From the NCBI GenBank assembly GCA_963969395.1, contig OZ017797.1, positions 15,934,001 through 15,998,000 on the forward strand: a stretch of DNA of 64,000 bases, in the 5' to 3' direction. This DNA comes from Pseudoscleropodium purum. Lineage: Eukaryota; Streptophyta; Bryopsida; Hypnales; Brachytheciaceae. Position numbers and translations under genes: made by a program. Below the pieces are notes generated by a model. It ran no database searches, was not told the DNA's origin, and was given only the letters and a program-made list of their open reading frames with translations. Shown piece by piece: positions 22,761 to 35,031 of this stretch (position 1 is the first letter of the stretch; every line of letters begins with the position of its first letter).

Positions 22761-23980
22761 AGGTAGAACCACATATATTCAATTAGGCTTGTGTACCCAA
22801 CCTGTAGTGTGCAACCAAGGTTGGAACAGATACCAACCAAAGCTTGAAATGTGTGTTTTCTTCCTTTTCAAGATTGGGACTAATAAGGTCATGACACATG
22901 TTCCAAATCAGTGAGCGGGAATGTAATTCTTGAATGATCGGAATTGCAAGATTCTAAACTCCAACCATCAATTCTGCCTACTTTTTGCCTTCCAAAAATT
23001 ATAGTTATTTCAATTCTGATAATAAAATTACAAAAAAAATGGAATCCCCATATTCTTTATCTCACTACAAATGAAAAATATGCATCCCTTCATACTCCTC
23101 ATTGTGTGTCATTAATTGCTTAAATGATTGGCTATAGGTGACTCTACCTTAGTTTACCTTAATGTATACTCATATGATACATTTAACCCTAAAAATGTAA
23201 AGAAATAAGAATTATTAGATTCATAATAGAAGAAGGCTTACTAGATTTGAATTAGAAGTTGTTACTATTCATAATCACGATGAGATTTTGCTTCACAATG
23301 GATCTGCTTAACCTATAAATGTTGTTTTATGCCAATGAATGACAAAGAATCTCTTATCTAGGATAGAAATGCAACTATTCATCTTAGAAATTTTGTATGA
23401 AATGGAGACATCTTTTACAATAGTTTGACTACCAATGAATGTTTTTGGATTTTTATAAATCCAACAATTCACATGGTACCAAAACAAATGATTTTCACAA
23501 TAACTAACTCATCTTTTGAAGGTCAAATGTATTGTAAGTCTAGCTCTTTGTAAATGCAATATGTTTTTGTTGTTCTTCTATCTAATAGTACATCTACTCT
23601 TCATTCTTTAGGTCAAGATGAATTTTCTAAAGAAGTACTATATATGATTTAATACTAGCAAGGTCCAACTACACTCCATAGTGCAAAAGTCACTAATAAT
23701 TTTTTTCCTATTGGATAGTTTTAATATCTATTGAGGGTCTTGTTATTGAAACAATTGTTTTTTAATCAAGAACTTTAAAGTGTTCAAAGATCAAGGCTCA
23801 ATATAGAGGTCTTTTGATTTAGTAGTTACAATGCAAACTTAGCAAGAAGCTCTCTTAGATATGCAATGCAAAGACAAATTCTTTGTTTAGAATGTAATAG
23901 CATCTTGGTCCAAAGAGTTTTTTCAAGAAATGATATGGTCAATCTTTCTTATTTCTAATTATCTTTATTCTCTAGAATAA

Positions 23981-24074
23981 GATATTATTTATATAAAAAG
24001 TTCTACCCTAACTTCATGAAGGACAAAGATATTATTTATATAAAAAATTCTAACCTTACTTCATGAAGAACAAT
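23981..24074. repeat. Tandem duplication, 47-bp period
   Basis: Two adjacent copies beginning GATATTATTTATATAAAAA and ending CTTCATGAAG(G/A)ACAA, differing at a few positions. Confidence 0.85.
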
Positions 24075-24775
24075 AATGTGAACATTCATCCTAATTTCCC
24101 TTGACCTTGACACTTTTTTATGTTGTGCAAGGTGCATTACCTAACATTATCTCTTCATTGATTGTAGCAACATGGTTTTTATTTTGAACAATCCCCTTTC
24201 TAGGAGGACCATTGGAAATACAAATTTTGCATAGCAATGTGTATTGAACCTTTTCAACTAATAATATGCAAGTTTATTCTCTTGTTTTTAATTGACATTT
24301 TTATTTTAAGTATGGTTATTGCAATTAAATAAGCCTTCACATTTAAAAGAATTATTTTTCTCACAAAGTTAGATCCACCTCAACATATAAATGAGCAAAT
24401 GCTCAAAAAATACACTACTAAAACCTAACTCAAGGCAATTCAACAAAGAAGCTTGAGGAAAATTAAAATCAATCAAGAAAGAGGATAATTCACCCAAATT
24501 GTCTCAAGTGGTAAGGTAAGTGTGCCATTGACCATGCACTACCTGAAACTAGATATGCACCACATAGTCACTGCACATAACCAAGCTTCAAACAACTAAG
24601 TGGTGCAACGCAAATTTGCACCATCACATAGTCACTGCACACTATGCGATGAAGGGCCGTAAGTTCTTTTTAAGAATATTTTAGCCTTGTTACTTTCAAT
24701 TTTGAATGAAATTTGCAAGAAGAAATCATTTTGCATATTTTTTTGGAAGTGAATCTTAACATGGCATTGAATAAT

Positions 24776-24912
24776 CATGCCAAGTTTCAAAGCTTGAAAG
24801 TTCCTATTGTATTATAGAGAAGGATTTCAATTTCACATGTGCATCATGCCAAGATTCAAAGCTTGAAAGTTCCTATTGTATTGTAGAGAAGGATTTCAAT
24901 TTCACATGTGCA
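24776..24912. repeat. Tandem duplication, 69-bp period
   Basis: Two adjacent copies, each beginning CATGCCAAG and containing CAAAGCTTGAAAGTTCC and GGATTTCAATTTCACATGTG, with about two differences. A recent local duplication. Confidence 0.9.
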
Positions 24913-25946
24913 GTGATTGGTACATCTACCATAGATAATAGAGAACAATACCATATATTTTTTGATTCAATAAACAAGCACACTTCTCAAATTCTTTCCT
25001 TATTGTGGATATTGCAAATTGATAGCATTAAGGGTGTTATTTTTGTTGTGAAGGAATTTTTTTGAGAGGTTAAATCCATGACAAGAAAAATAAGGCTTAA
25101 AGAAGGCCCCAAACTCTAGACTAATAATAATGTCACTGCTACACCAAAAAAACAAAGAAAAATAAAAAAACAGCAATCCTAATTTTGGCTAGTAGGGATT
25201 GCAATTAATTTTTAAATAATAAAAAAAATGATTTTTTTGGAAATTAAAAAAAAAATTCTACAAGTGACATCACTCCTATTCTAATTTTGCAACCTTCTTC
25301 AATGCCCATTTTCCATATAATGCTATTTGGAATATTTTCCTAATTGTCACTATATAGCCAATATGATTCATATTGTAGTGTTGCCCAAAACTTCAATTTC
25401 CAATTGAAATTGTTGTACATCATTTTGTGTGAGCAAATTGTTATGGAATATTAGTTGTAAATTTGAACATTAGTTCAAAACTCATTATGATCTTGTAAAT
25501 TTCAAATGATTCTTATGTTAAAGTTTTCAAGTAAAATTTTGGTCTTATACTAGTACAGTCTTCTCTCTTACCAACCTAGCAACTTAAATCCCTATGAGAA
25601 CGACAACCATTTTAGATAGTGTAAAGACATTTTACATGGCAAGCTTGTGTCTTCCTTCAAGTCTACAAAAGCTAAGTAAGTAAGTATCATTGAGCATACC
25701 AAGTAAAATATCAAACTACCATTTTTCAGCATTATATTTTTTTTTAAGTCAACTTGCTATCACTCTAGCCTTATAAGCACAAAGAAGAGGAGGACATGGT
25801 AGATCCTCAAATTGTTTTTTCAATTTGAGTTTGGCATCATTCCTCTTCTATTTAGATCTACTGAGAAATTCACAAAGATAGGGATGCAAGTCAATTCTCA
25901 TAGGGGTTTCACTTAAAATTTTTTAGCAAACAATGTGTGACATAAT

Positions 25947-26196
25947 TGTTAAAGAATGTGTACATATTAGTGTAGACAATGTATAGTCAGCCTTAGGAGT
26001 AGCATTAGATACTTAGTTGGTGTTAAAGTCCATGGGTATTGCTCGTAGTCAAAGGCAGCCCAATGTAGTTAGTTATCCCATGTGGTTTGTGGATAACTAG
26101 GAAAGGTTTCTAGCTTATGTTGAGCCCACTCATGTGGCTTTGTATCTTCTACCATCTAAATAAAGCCTTTCTCCCATACAATACTTTGCAATCTCA
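25947..26196 (+). repeat. 5' LTR of the Copia element
   Basis: Begins TGTTAAAG and ends ATCTCA (TG...CA), 250 bp, preceded by target duplication ATAAT. It contains the AATAAAG motif near its 3' end, a likely polyadenylation signal. Confidence 0.95.
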
Positions 26197-26894
26197 ATAG
26201 GTTATGGGCCCATACACTTGGAGTTGCGCTTGAGGGAGAAGTTCATATCATTTGGAGGAGATCTTGGAGATTGGAGGAGCAATCAACGTTTTTTGTCTCT
26301 CTTTCACCTACAAACCATATGGTGTGAGTTATTTTGGACTTTTGTTGGTTGGTTTGTGAGGTTTGGAGTGCATTTTGGATGAAAGATTGCTTATGGTAGT
26401 AATCGCACCTTGTAAGGGCTGGTTGCATGCTCCTAGTTTGAGTTTGTGCTTAGAAGAGTACATTGAGAGCCCATTGAAGGTTGATTATGTACTTTAGAGT
26501 TTGGATGATCCAACTAGGGTTGTTGGAGGCCATTGTTGCCTTGAAGTGTTGATTGTGAGTAGTAGCCTCCATTTAGGGCTGATTGGAAATCTTGAGTCCC
26601 TTAGACTGTGGAGTACCCTATTTGTAAGGAGCATACTGAGTGTGCTTGCTGATTTGGGATAGCACTAGCCCATGACATCCATATCTTGGATTTGAGCTTT
26701 ATTAGGATCTGAGTTGGTGTGGAGAGAAGTGTTTGGTCGTTCTTGGGTTAGTAGGATCTTAGGAGGTCCTTGTAAAGGCTAATTGGTGCCATTTTAGCCC
26801 CATTGGTTGCCAAAGGATTGTTTGGAGGCTGAATTGAGTTTGTCAACTCCAAGAGACACTTTGGAGGCTGCCAACAAGTGGAAGCTGCTTCACC

Positions 26895-27884
26895 ATGGCA
26901 TCAAGTGGAGGAGATGGCGTGCGTATCATTGACAAGTTTGATGGGGAGAACTTTGGCATGTGGAAGTTCAAGATGGAGATGATCCTTGCGGAGAAGGATT
27001 TGTAGGACGTGGTGGATGGGAGTGAGGAGCCTCCAAGTGAAGATGCAGATCCAAAGACCAAGAAGGCACGGTAGAGGAAGGAGAAGAAGGCCTTTGCTCT
27101 CATTGCCATCAACCTTGTGGACTGCCAAATTGCACACATTCAACATTGCAAGGGACTAGCCCCAAGCATGGACTACGCTTTGCAACATCCATGAAACCAA
27201 AAGCCTCTCCAACATCCTCTTCTTCGGTGCAAATTCTTTACTAGCAAAATGCAAGAGGAGGACGATTTGTTGGATCACGTGAACAAGGTCAAGGCTCTTG
27301 CGGATGAATTGGCTCGTTTGGAGGCACCCGTGACGGAGGAAGATGTGGTGATGACCTTGTTGGCAAGTTTGCCACCGTCTTATGAGTTCTTCATTACTGC
27401 ATTGGAGACGAGGCCCACCAAGGAGATGACCATGGAGTTTGTGACCACACGCTTGATGCATGAGGTGACCAGGCACAAGGAGAATGAGGCCCAAGGGGAG
27501 GGATCAGCGCTTGTCTCAAGACATGGCAAAGGAGGCAACACCAAGGCGTTCAAGGAGACAAGGATGTGCTTCAAGTGTGGCAAATCAGGCCACATTGCTA
27601 GGCATTGCAAGAGCAGCCAAGGTAAAGACAAGGAGAGTACACACCAAGCTTCCAAAGAGGAGGACAAGGAAGATTTTGCCTTTGCAGCCCATGGAGGAGG
27701 GGAGAAGGCCAACATGTTCACTTGGATTGTGGACTCGGGGGCCACGCAACATATGACCAGCCACCGAGATGCCTTCCACACGTATCAACCCATTTCGGGG
27801 AAGAAGATTTATTTGGGAGACAATAGCATGGTGGAGGCCCTTGGCATGGAGGAGATCCTTATGGAGGTGCAAGTGAAGGGGTAG
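26895..27884 (+). pseudogene. Copia gag and protease region, broken
   Basis: The gag start at 26895 opens MASSGGDGVRIIDKFDGENF, typical of Copia capsid, with W and K residues following (GMWKFKMEMIL). It is interrupted by TAG at 27003 and 27072 and by TGA at 27192, with frame changes near there. From 27249 the frame is clean: UBN2-type gag (LLASLPPSYEFFITAL), a CCHC zinc knuckle CFKCGKSGHIARHC, and the protease active site WIVDSGATQHMT. It then stops at 27882. The role in the intact element would be to form the virus-like particle and process the polyprotein. Confidence 0.92.
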
Positions 27885-27908
27885 ACGAGGAGGATCCAAA
27901 TCCAAGAG

Positions 27909-29036
27909 GTGTTCCATGTCCCCAAGTTGCATGCCAACTTGCTTTTGGTGAGCAAATTGTCTTTGGGAGGTTTGAAAGTGCATTTCAACATGGTGGTGTG
28001 TGTTGTGAGGGCACCAAGTGGAGTTTTGATTGCATCAGCCCCTTGTGAGGGCAACTTGTACTACCTCCTTTTCACCAAGGTGAATGGCACTTTCATGGCT
28101 TGTGTTGCCTAAGGATCAGCTCATGAAGACCTTGTGGAGCTTTGGTATAGGAAGCTTGGGCACTTGAATGTGAAGAGCATGAAGAGCCTCCAACACATGG
28201 TGAAGGGCCTGAACCTCTCTTCATGCAAGCATGATTGGAGTTCTATGGTGTGCAAGGGGTGCATTGAGGGCAAACAAGCAAGGCAACCCTTCCCCAAGGA
28301 TGGGGCAACGCTCGCCACCAAGCCATTGGAGCTTGTGCATTCGGATGTGTGCGGACCGATGAAGACCACGTCCATAGGAGGAGCAAGGTATTTTGTGACC
28401 TTCATTGATGATTTCTCTCGCAAGATTTGGGTGTATATGTTGAAGTGCAAGAGTGAGGTATTTGGGCGTTTTGAAACTTGGAAGGCCCTCATAGAGGTAC
28501 AATCGGATTGCAAGGTGAAGGTACTACGGTCAAATAATGGAGGAGAGTATGTATCCAAGGCCTTTGAGGCATACTTGAAGGCCCATGGCATTGAGCACCA
28601 TACTTCCGCACCTTACACTCCTCAACAAAATGGCGTAGCGGAGCGTGCCAACCGCACCATTGTGGAGATGGAAAGGGCCATGATTTATGGCCAAGGTCTC
28701 AAGCTTGAGCTTTGGGGGGAAGCAGTGTCCAATGCGGTTTATACGAGGAACCGGTGCCCCACCCAAGCGTTGACAAACAAGACACCGCAAGAAGCTTGGA
28801 GTGGGACAAGGCCCCACGTGTCTCACATGCGCACTTTTGGGTGCATTGCCTATGCATTGGTTCCAAGTGCCAAGAGGACCAAGTTGGATCCCAAGGGCAT
28901 CAAGTGCCTTTTCCTTGGTTATTGTGAGGGAACTAAGGCTTATAGGCTGATGAATGTGGAGACCAAGGCCATCATCAAGTGCCAAGATGTGACCTTCTTA
29001 GAGGATGGAGGAGCTAATCCCAAGCTTTGGAGATGA
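27909..29036 (+). pseudogene. Copia integrase region, broken
   Basis: After the end of the protease region (HVPKLHANLLLVSKL) and a stop at 28110, the frame from 28134 encodes the integrase. It has an HHCC zinc-binding part (WYRKLGHLNVKSM ... CKGC) and the core with LVHSDVCGPM, FVTFIDDFSRK and the E-containing APYTPQQNGVAERANRT block, so the D,D,E residues look retained. It also has the Copia-type FGCIAYALVP and LGYCEGTKAYRL blocks. It ends at a TGA at 29034; reverse transcriptase follows in another frame. Confidence 0.93.
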
Positions 29037-30943
29037 GCCCAAGTGGGAGAAGTGGAGGACCAGTCCAAAAGATGGGCACAACTCCAAGAGTGCACATAGA
29101 AGATGAAGACGAGGGTGAAGAGCAAGGAGCGAAAGATGATGACTTTGTAGAGCCCAAGAAGAAGGTGGCCTCACCCCAAATGAAGAGATCAGCGGCGCCT
29201 TCTCCAAGCACTTCACCAAGGGAACAAGAGCATGACCAGCCCTTAGAGGAGCAAGATCAGCACATGGAGGAGCCTCGTTATCCAACAAGGACTCGCAAGC
29301 CCCTTGGAGATTGGTGGATGAATTACATTCTTCCTCTACAATAAGAAGAACAAGCCAATGTGGCTTTCCTTGGAGATCCATCCATGCTTGGAGAGGTGTT
29401 GCGTTTTGAAGATGCAAGCAAGTGGGAGGTGGCCATGCAAGAGGAGTACAAGGCCCTCATTGACAAAGGGACATGGGAACTTGCAACCCTCCCTCCGAAG
29501 AGATCAAGTGTCAATTGTAAGTGGGTTTTCTCCACCAAAAGGGATGCTTTGGGTCACATTGTGAGGTACAAGGCAAGGTTGGTTGCTAGGGGGTTTTCCC
29601 AAGTGGAAGGGGAGGACTTCAATGAGACCTTTGCCCCCATTGCCAAGTTTAGTACCATTCGGTGCATTGTGACTCTTGGGGCAGCCATGGACTTGGAGAT
29701 GCACCAAATGGATGTGAAGACGGCTTTTCTCAACCCCAAGTTGGAGGAGGTCATCTACATGGATCAGCCCCAAGGTTTTGTGCAAGAAGGCCAAGAGTAT
29801 CTCAAGTGCAAGTTGAAGAAGGCACTCCCCAAGTTGAAGCAATCGGGGAGAGCATGGTATCAAGATACTAATGGCATGTTTGTGAGGAAGGGGTTCCGAA
29901 GAGGCGACGCTGATCACTCTTTGTACACCTTGCAAAGTCGTGAACATTTGGTGATTGTGATCCTCTACGTGGATGATCTGATCTTCCTTGCAAGTAGCAT
30001 GCCCAAGATGCTTAAAGTGAAGGCGATGCTCAAGAAGGAGTACGAGATGACCGATCTTGGAGAGTTGAAGTATTGCCTTGGAGTGGAGTTCAAGAGGGAT
30101 AGGGCTGCCCACACCGTCACTATGAGCCAACGCAAGTACCTTGAAGAGATTCTCAAGCGGTTCAACATGGAGGAGTGCAAAGACATAGGTACACCATTTG
30201 ACACGCATGTGAAGTTGCCCAAGCTCACCGATGAAGAATTCGAGGAGGTGAGGGCTGAAATGCAAGGTGTGCCTTACAAGGCAGCGGTGGGTTGTTTGAT
30301 GTATGCCATGGTGGCCACGAGGCCTGATTTGGCATTCCCGGTGAGTGTTATGAGCCAACACATGTCCAAATATGGCCCAAATCATTGGGCAGCGGTGAAG
30401 AGGGTGATGAGATACTTTTAAGGCACACTTGGATTGGAGTTGCAACTTGGAGGTGCCTAAGTGTCTTTGCACGGGTTTTGTGATGCAAATTGGGCAAGTG
30501 ATGAGGCGGATAGGAGATCCACCTCTGGTTACGTGTTTATACTTGGGAGGGGTGCCATTTCATGGAATTCCAAGAAGCAGCCCACCATAGCTCTTTCTAC
30601 AATAAAGGCCGAGTACATGGCCATGAGCCAAGCCACGAAGGAGGCCATTTGGCTAAGGCAAGTCTTGGCTGATGTTGGACTTGCGCAAGAGGGGAGTACA
30701 CCCATCTGGTGTGACAACCAAGGGGCCATTGCTTTGGCAAAGAATCCCACCCATCACTCTCAGACGAAGTACATTGATGTGCGACACCATTTCATTTGTA
30801 AACGAGTGGAGGATGAAGTGATTGAGCTCAAGTATGTGCCTACCCAAGCTATGGTTGCTGATGTGCTGACCAAGGCCCTTGGGAAGCCACAACACCAAAG
30901 CTTTATTGAGAAGATGGGGCTTCGAGCCTTTGCCCACTCTTAA
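29027..30943 (+). pseudogene. Copia reverse transcriptase and RNase H region, broken
   Basis: A linker rich in Glu and Pro (RYPTRTRKP) leads, after a stop at 29341, into the RVT_2 domain: KWVFSTKRDALG, YKARLVARGFSQ, DVKTAFLNPKLEEVIYMDQP, and the catalytic YVDD at about 29965-29976. Usual continuation blocks such as GELKYCLGVEF and CLMYAMVATRPDLAF follow. A stop at 30419 precedes RNase H, which starts near 30461 with GFCDANWASD and contains STSGYVF, SWNSKKQPTIALST and AEYMAMSQATKEAIWL, ending at 30943. The enzyme order and motifs are intact but the frame is not. Confidence 0.94.
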
Positions 30944-30951
30944 AGTGGGAG
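30943..30951 (+). promoter_or_regulatory. Polypurine tract of the Copia element
   Basis: AAGTGGGAG immediately upstream of the 3' LTR, the expected primer for plus-strand DNA synthesis. Confidence 0.8.
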
Positions 30952-31201
30952 TATTAAAGATTGTGTACATATTAGTATAGACGATGTACAGTCAGCCTTA
31001 GGAGTAGCATTAGACACTTAGTTAGTGTTAGAGTCGATGGGTATTGCTCGTAGTCAAAGGCAGCTCAATGTAGTTAATTATCCCACGTGGTTTGTGGATA
31101 ACTAGGAAAGGCTTCTAGCTTATGTTGAGCCCACTCATGTGGCTTTGTATCTTCTACCATCTAAGTAAAGCCTTTCTCCCATACAATACTTTGCAATCTC
31201 A
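30952..31201 (+). repeat. 3' LTR of the Copia element
   Basis: 250 bp, ending ATCTCA and followed by target duplication ATAAT. It begins TATTAAAG, so the canonical terminal G of TG is mutated. Confidence 0.95.
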
Positions 31202-31563
31202 ATAATAATATAGGGAGGTATTAATTCACAAGTGATTGATGTCTAAAACTTGAAATTAATTCAGAGGTAATATACGATATATTAAATTATATGCCATCAA
31301 TTATAAATAAGATGCATATGTCAATAATACTTTATATTTATAAAAAATTCTTTGATAGGGTCCTAAATATGGATCCTAGGAATTTCTTGTCATGAAGTTC
31401 AATTCATGGAACTATTGAGCGACTTGCATGGATGGAAAAATGTTGTTACTAGTCCATTTGGATGGACAAATTCATTTCCTATATCTGTTGGTCATGATAT
31501 AAGTGGTTAGGGTTTTGGATGCACACTAAACATTCATACACAACATTTCATTGTGTATCTAGT

Positions 31564-31942
31564 TAGTTCAAGGTTTATTCTCCTTTCCATTTCTTTTTAC
31601 TTGAGGTAGTTTACAATTTTTTTCTTTTCCTATTTGTTTTGGCTCAAGGTACTTTAAGGGGTTTTTTCCTTCCCATTTTTTTGGGCTCAAGGTAGTTTAA
31701 GGTTTATTTTCCCTCTTTTTTTCTACCTTCAAGGTTATTTTTCCTTCCCATTTTTTTGGGCTCAAAGTAGTTTAAGGTTTATTTTCCCTCCTTTTTTTTT
31801 GCCTTCAAGGTTATTTTTCCTTCACATTATTTTAGGCTGAAGGTAGTTTACGATAGTTTTTCTTCCCTTTTTTTTTGGCTGAAGTTAGGTGAAGGGTTTT
31901 TTCCTTGCCATTTTTTTAGTAGCATAAGGTAGTTTATGGATT
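31564..31942. repeat. Degenerate pyrimidine-rich tandem repeat
   Basis: Six or so copies of a (G/T)GCT(C/G)AAGGTAGTTTAAGG-like block, separated by TTTTCCTTCCCATTTTTTT-like pyrimidine tracts. Spacing alternates between about 50 and 100 bp. Confidence 0.7.
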
Positions 31943-34397
31943 TTGGGCTTCCCAATTTTTTCTATATCATTTGTTTTTGTCTCTAATCTTGGTTATTGCC
32001 TTTAGTAATTTACTTTTTTTATTTTTTATAATGAAGTAAGGATATTAAAAATATCCCTCCTTGCAAATTCAATAATGGTACAGGGGCCTAAAATACTATG
32101 AACTCCAAAATTAGGAAATAATAGGGACCATTTAATTGGTCTTAAATATCTAAATATCCCTCCCAAAAAACTCTAGCTACACGTGATATCCAAACATCCA
32201 CATAGAATGACCCCCCCTTGTGTCAATTCTACTTTGCTTCATAGAGCTTTTGGAAAATAATCCTTTTTCATGTGAAAGAGAAAGAACTTAGCATTATGGT
32301 ATTAATAGTGGGCCTAAATGCAATTTTTGTATTCTTTATTGGTTGAAGTGCTTCTTTGCAAAAAGCAATTTGTGGTAATTGTCAAAAAAAATTTATAATT
32401 TCTCAAAAATTTTCAATTTTTAGATTGATTTTGAAAATTCATAATAAATGAAAATCATAAAATTTTGAGAATTATACTATATTTGGGGGAGAAGTTTTGC
32501 AATTTTTGTCATCTTAAATTGTCTTCAAGAAGACTCAAAACTATCCACTATAGATTACATTATTGTATAGCCATATTGCACCATGTGTAATGTTGATAGT
32601 ATTTCTCAATGATGAGTTTTTAACCCCTAAATGCCCAATTGACTATATTATTGTCGTAGTCCAATTGAAAGTAATTTTTATAGGCAAATTTTATTTCCCA
32701 AATCTTCATCATTTTCAATGCATGTATGATTAATTTGTCTTGGAATTTTTTCCTTATTTCAAATTGTAATTAATACAAAAAAATTAGAAATACAATTTCA
32801 ACCAATCAATCAATATTTTTCAAACTTTCACCATATCAATAATTTCTAATTCTTCACAATCTTGTCTTTTCATGCAAACATCTAAGAGATTTTTATTTAT
32901 TGTATAATTGTCTAGTGTGATATTGAGTGAGGTGGGTTTGTTAAGTAGGTATTTAAAAGAAGATTTTGTAGCTAGAGGTTGATTATTTTCAAGTTTTCTT
33001 TTATATAGTAAACATATGTTGAATGTTAGATGACAATATTATTGATGTTATTTAATGTGACTTTTTATAGAAGATAACAATAGTTTAAATGTTGTATGCA
33101 AGGTTTGTTAGTGATAGTATATGTGTTTCTTTGAGCATTAGACTTAACAACTATTAGTAGTTATATTGACCACCCAAAATATTTTGTATTTGTAATTGGA
33201 ATCTTTTGTTCTGTTGGATTAATTGACATGAAAATAATTTATAAGAATAGAATTGTATAAACTATATCACATGTTTCAAGAATGGAATAGTTGGAGGATG
33301 ATTTTGATATGGTATATTTTGTGCACATAATATGTTTGGGCATAATTTTGCATTAAAATTACAATTTATGATGAATCAATGCATATGTATAGAAGTAATC
33401 ACCTAGGTATTGTTTGTTTAGAAGGATTACTTTCAAATGGACCAACATTCATGAGGATGAGGCATTTCAAATTGGTATAAAAAATGAGAAGTTTACAAAT
33501 TCCTTATACCACTTTATTGTGTCTTTGGATGTATAGAGGTTTAATTTGGGAAAAAGTATATTGAAGTAGTTTTAGGCCTCAAAACACCACAAAACCTTTA
33601 GGGTTAAACCAAAAATAAGATTTATCAAGTTCAATTTGTACTCCATTTTTTAAATTTGAAAAATTCTATAACCCTTAAAGGATGAAGGATTGACCTTAGA
33701 AATCATCCCTTTTCATTACCGTGTGAATCATTCATTTAAAATATTGCAAAAGTATTCATTGGAAGTCAAACTATTGTAAAAGACCTCCCTTTTTTACAAT
33801 AAGATTCCAAGGATGAATAGTTGAACTTCTATCCTACTAGAAGAATTCCTTGTCATCCATTAGATATTGAACATCCTTGTTGAATTCAACATTTAAGGTA
33901 TAAACTCATTGAATTATTGCAATTCTAAGTTCTATCTTGAAGATCTTAGAAAATGAAAGAATCCAAACGTCCAAAAATAGGCCATCATTTTTGCATAACA
34001 AAGAATTAAAAAAATTTAAAGATAAAACAAGGGTTTTAAAATCATATGACATCTGGTTATTCAAATATCCTAAGTGTATTTTTGAAAATTTCCTATTAAA
34101 CATGTCCTCTAAAAGACACATTCCATGCTTCTAGCTAGTTTTTCCAAATACAAAAGATTACCACCCAAATATACCAAAGTACACCATTGCTAAGTCTCCA
34201 AAGTACTCAAACAAAGCAACTATTATGTAATTATTCCAATAATCACATGGTTTTGGACACATCAAGTTCATAAATTTTGAAACTTTCAAAAACAGTATGC
34301 ACCATTGCTTAATCTCTCCTGATGGATAGAGATAATGAAATGCAACAAAGCTTGCATGAAATTAAAAAATCTCTTTTCTTTTAACAAAGTTGAAAGG

Positions 34398-34610
34398 TTA
34401 ACAAAAGAAATCAGTAGTTCTGTTGTCTCCTACAAAGACCCCTATTTCTAACAACTCACTTCTCATACAATTGGCTTGATAGATTAGCAAAGGAGTAAGC
34501 ATAACTTGATCTATTGATGAAATGGAGTTCTCTACTGTCACTTTCAGTGGTCTAAAACCTCCCGCTTGAAATTGCATAAGAAATTCATAACCAAATTGAT
34601 TTGATCTCAA
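34398..34610 (-). repeat. Dispersed repeat with an open minus-strand frame
   Basis: The minus strand is open for about 70 codons (GYEFLMQFQAGGFRPLKVTV within it). Positions about 34524-34592 match 435-513 (in NUP43 intron 4) at roughly 80 percent by eye, where the same frame is broken. This suggests two fragments of one repeat family, probably a degraded element. I do not recognise the protein. Confidence 0.45.
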
Positions 34611-35031
34611 CAGATGTACTCAAGGATCTCTCCACAGCTCCAAACATCTCCCAAAAAATCTATATAAGTTCCTACATATGTTGACACGCTTTAAGTGGTG
34701 CAAATAGTATCCTCTACCTTATGTTCAACGTGGGGGTGCGTACATGTTCCATTGCCTACCACGAGTTTGCGCTGCAGGATGTATGCAGGTGGGCATGAAG
34801 CTGATACGATAGCAGAGCAAATGCACACGGAAATTTCTTCTTCAAAATGACCCAGCATTGGAGCGGTCGCTAACAACAACAATTTAATTTCAAATCTTTC
34901 CCCACAAGGAAATCTAGGTCTACAAGGTGATTGATAACTAGAGCACATTTTCACCTATAGCAATTCTAATGCTATCTCTCTTTCCACAGACAACAAATGA
35001 GCAGAAGTAAGAGACTACCTTTCCACAAGAC

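Larger units (their letters stand above)
22505..25941. other. Intergenic AT-rich DNA with small repeats
   Basis: No gene recognised. It contains a 31-bp-arm hairpin (22688-22760), a 47-bp direct duplication (23981-24074) and a 69-bp direct duplication (24776-24912). Confidence 0.6.
25947..31201 (+). mobile_element. Copia (Ty1/copia) LTR retrotransposon, complete but decayed
   Basis: A 5255-bp element with two 250-bp LTRs and a 5-bp target duplication ATAAT (25942-25946 and 31202-31206). Domain order is gag with zinc knuckle, protease, integrase, reverse transcriptase, RNase H; integrase before RT is diagnostic of Copia. The LTRs differ at about 14 of 250 positions, 12 of them transitions, so insertion is not recent. 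In-frame stops (for example 27003, 27072, 27192, 27882, 28110, 29341, 30419) and a frame change near 29010-29030 disable the polyprotein. A polypurine tract AAGTGGGAG directly precedes the 3' LTR. The segment after the 5' LTR does not match the usual initiator-Met primer site well. Confidence 0.97.
31207..35031. other. Intergenic AT-rich DNA
   Basis: No gene recognised. Notable contents are the pyrimidine-rich repeat array at 31564-31942 and a dispersed repeat at 34398-34610. The final ~300 bp adjoin the 3' end of the plastid L3 gene and may hold its 3' UTR. Confidence 0.55.

Noticed and set aside
29504..30472. A 322-codon open frame on the minus strand
   Set aside because: It lies exactly antisense to the Copia reverse transcriptase and has no recognisable domain; it is a codon-composition shadow of the plus-strand frame.
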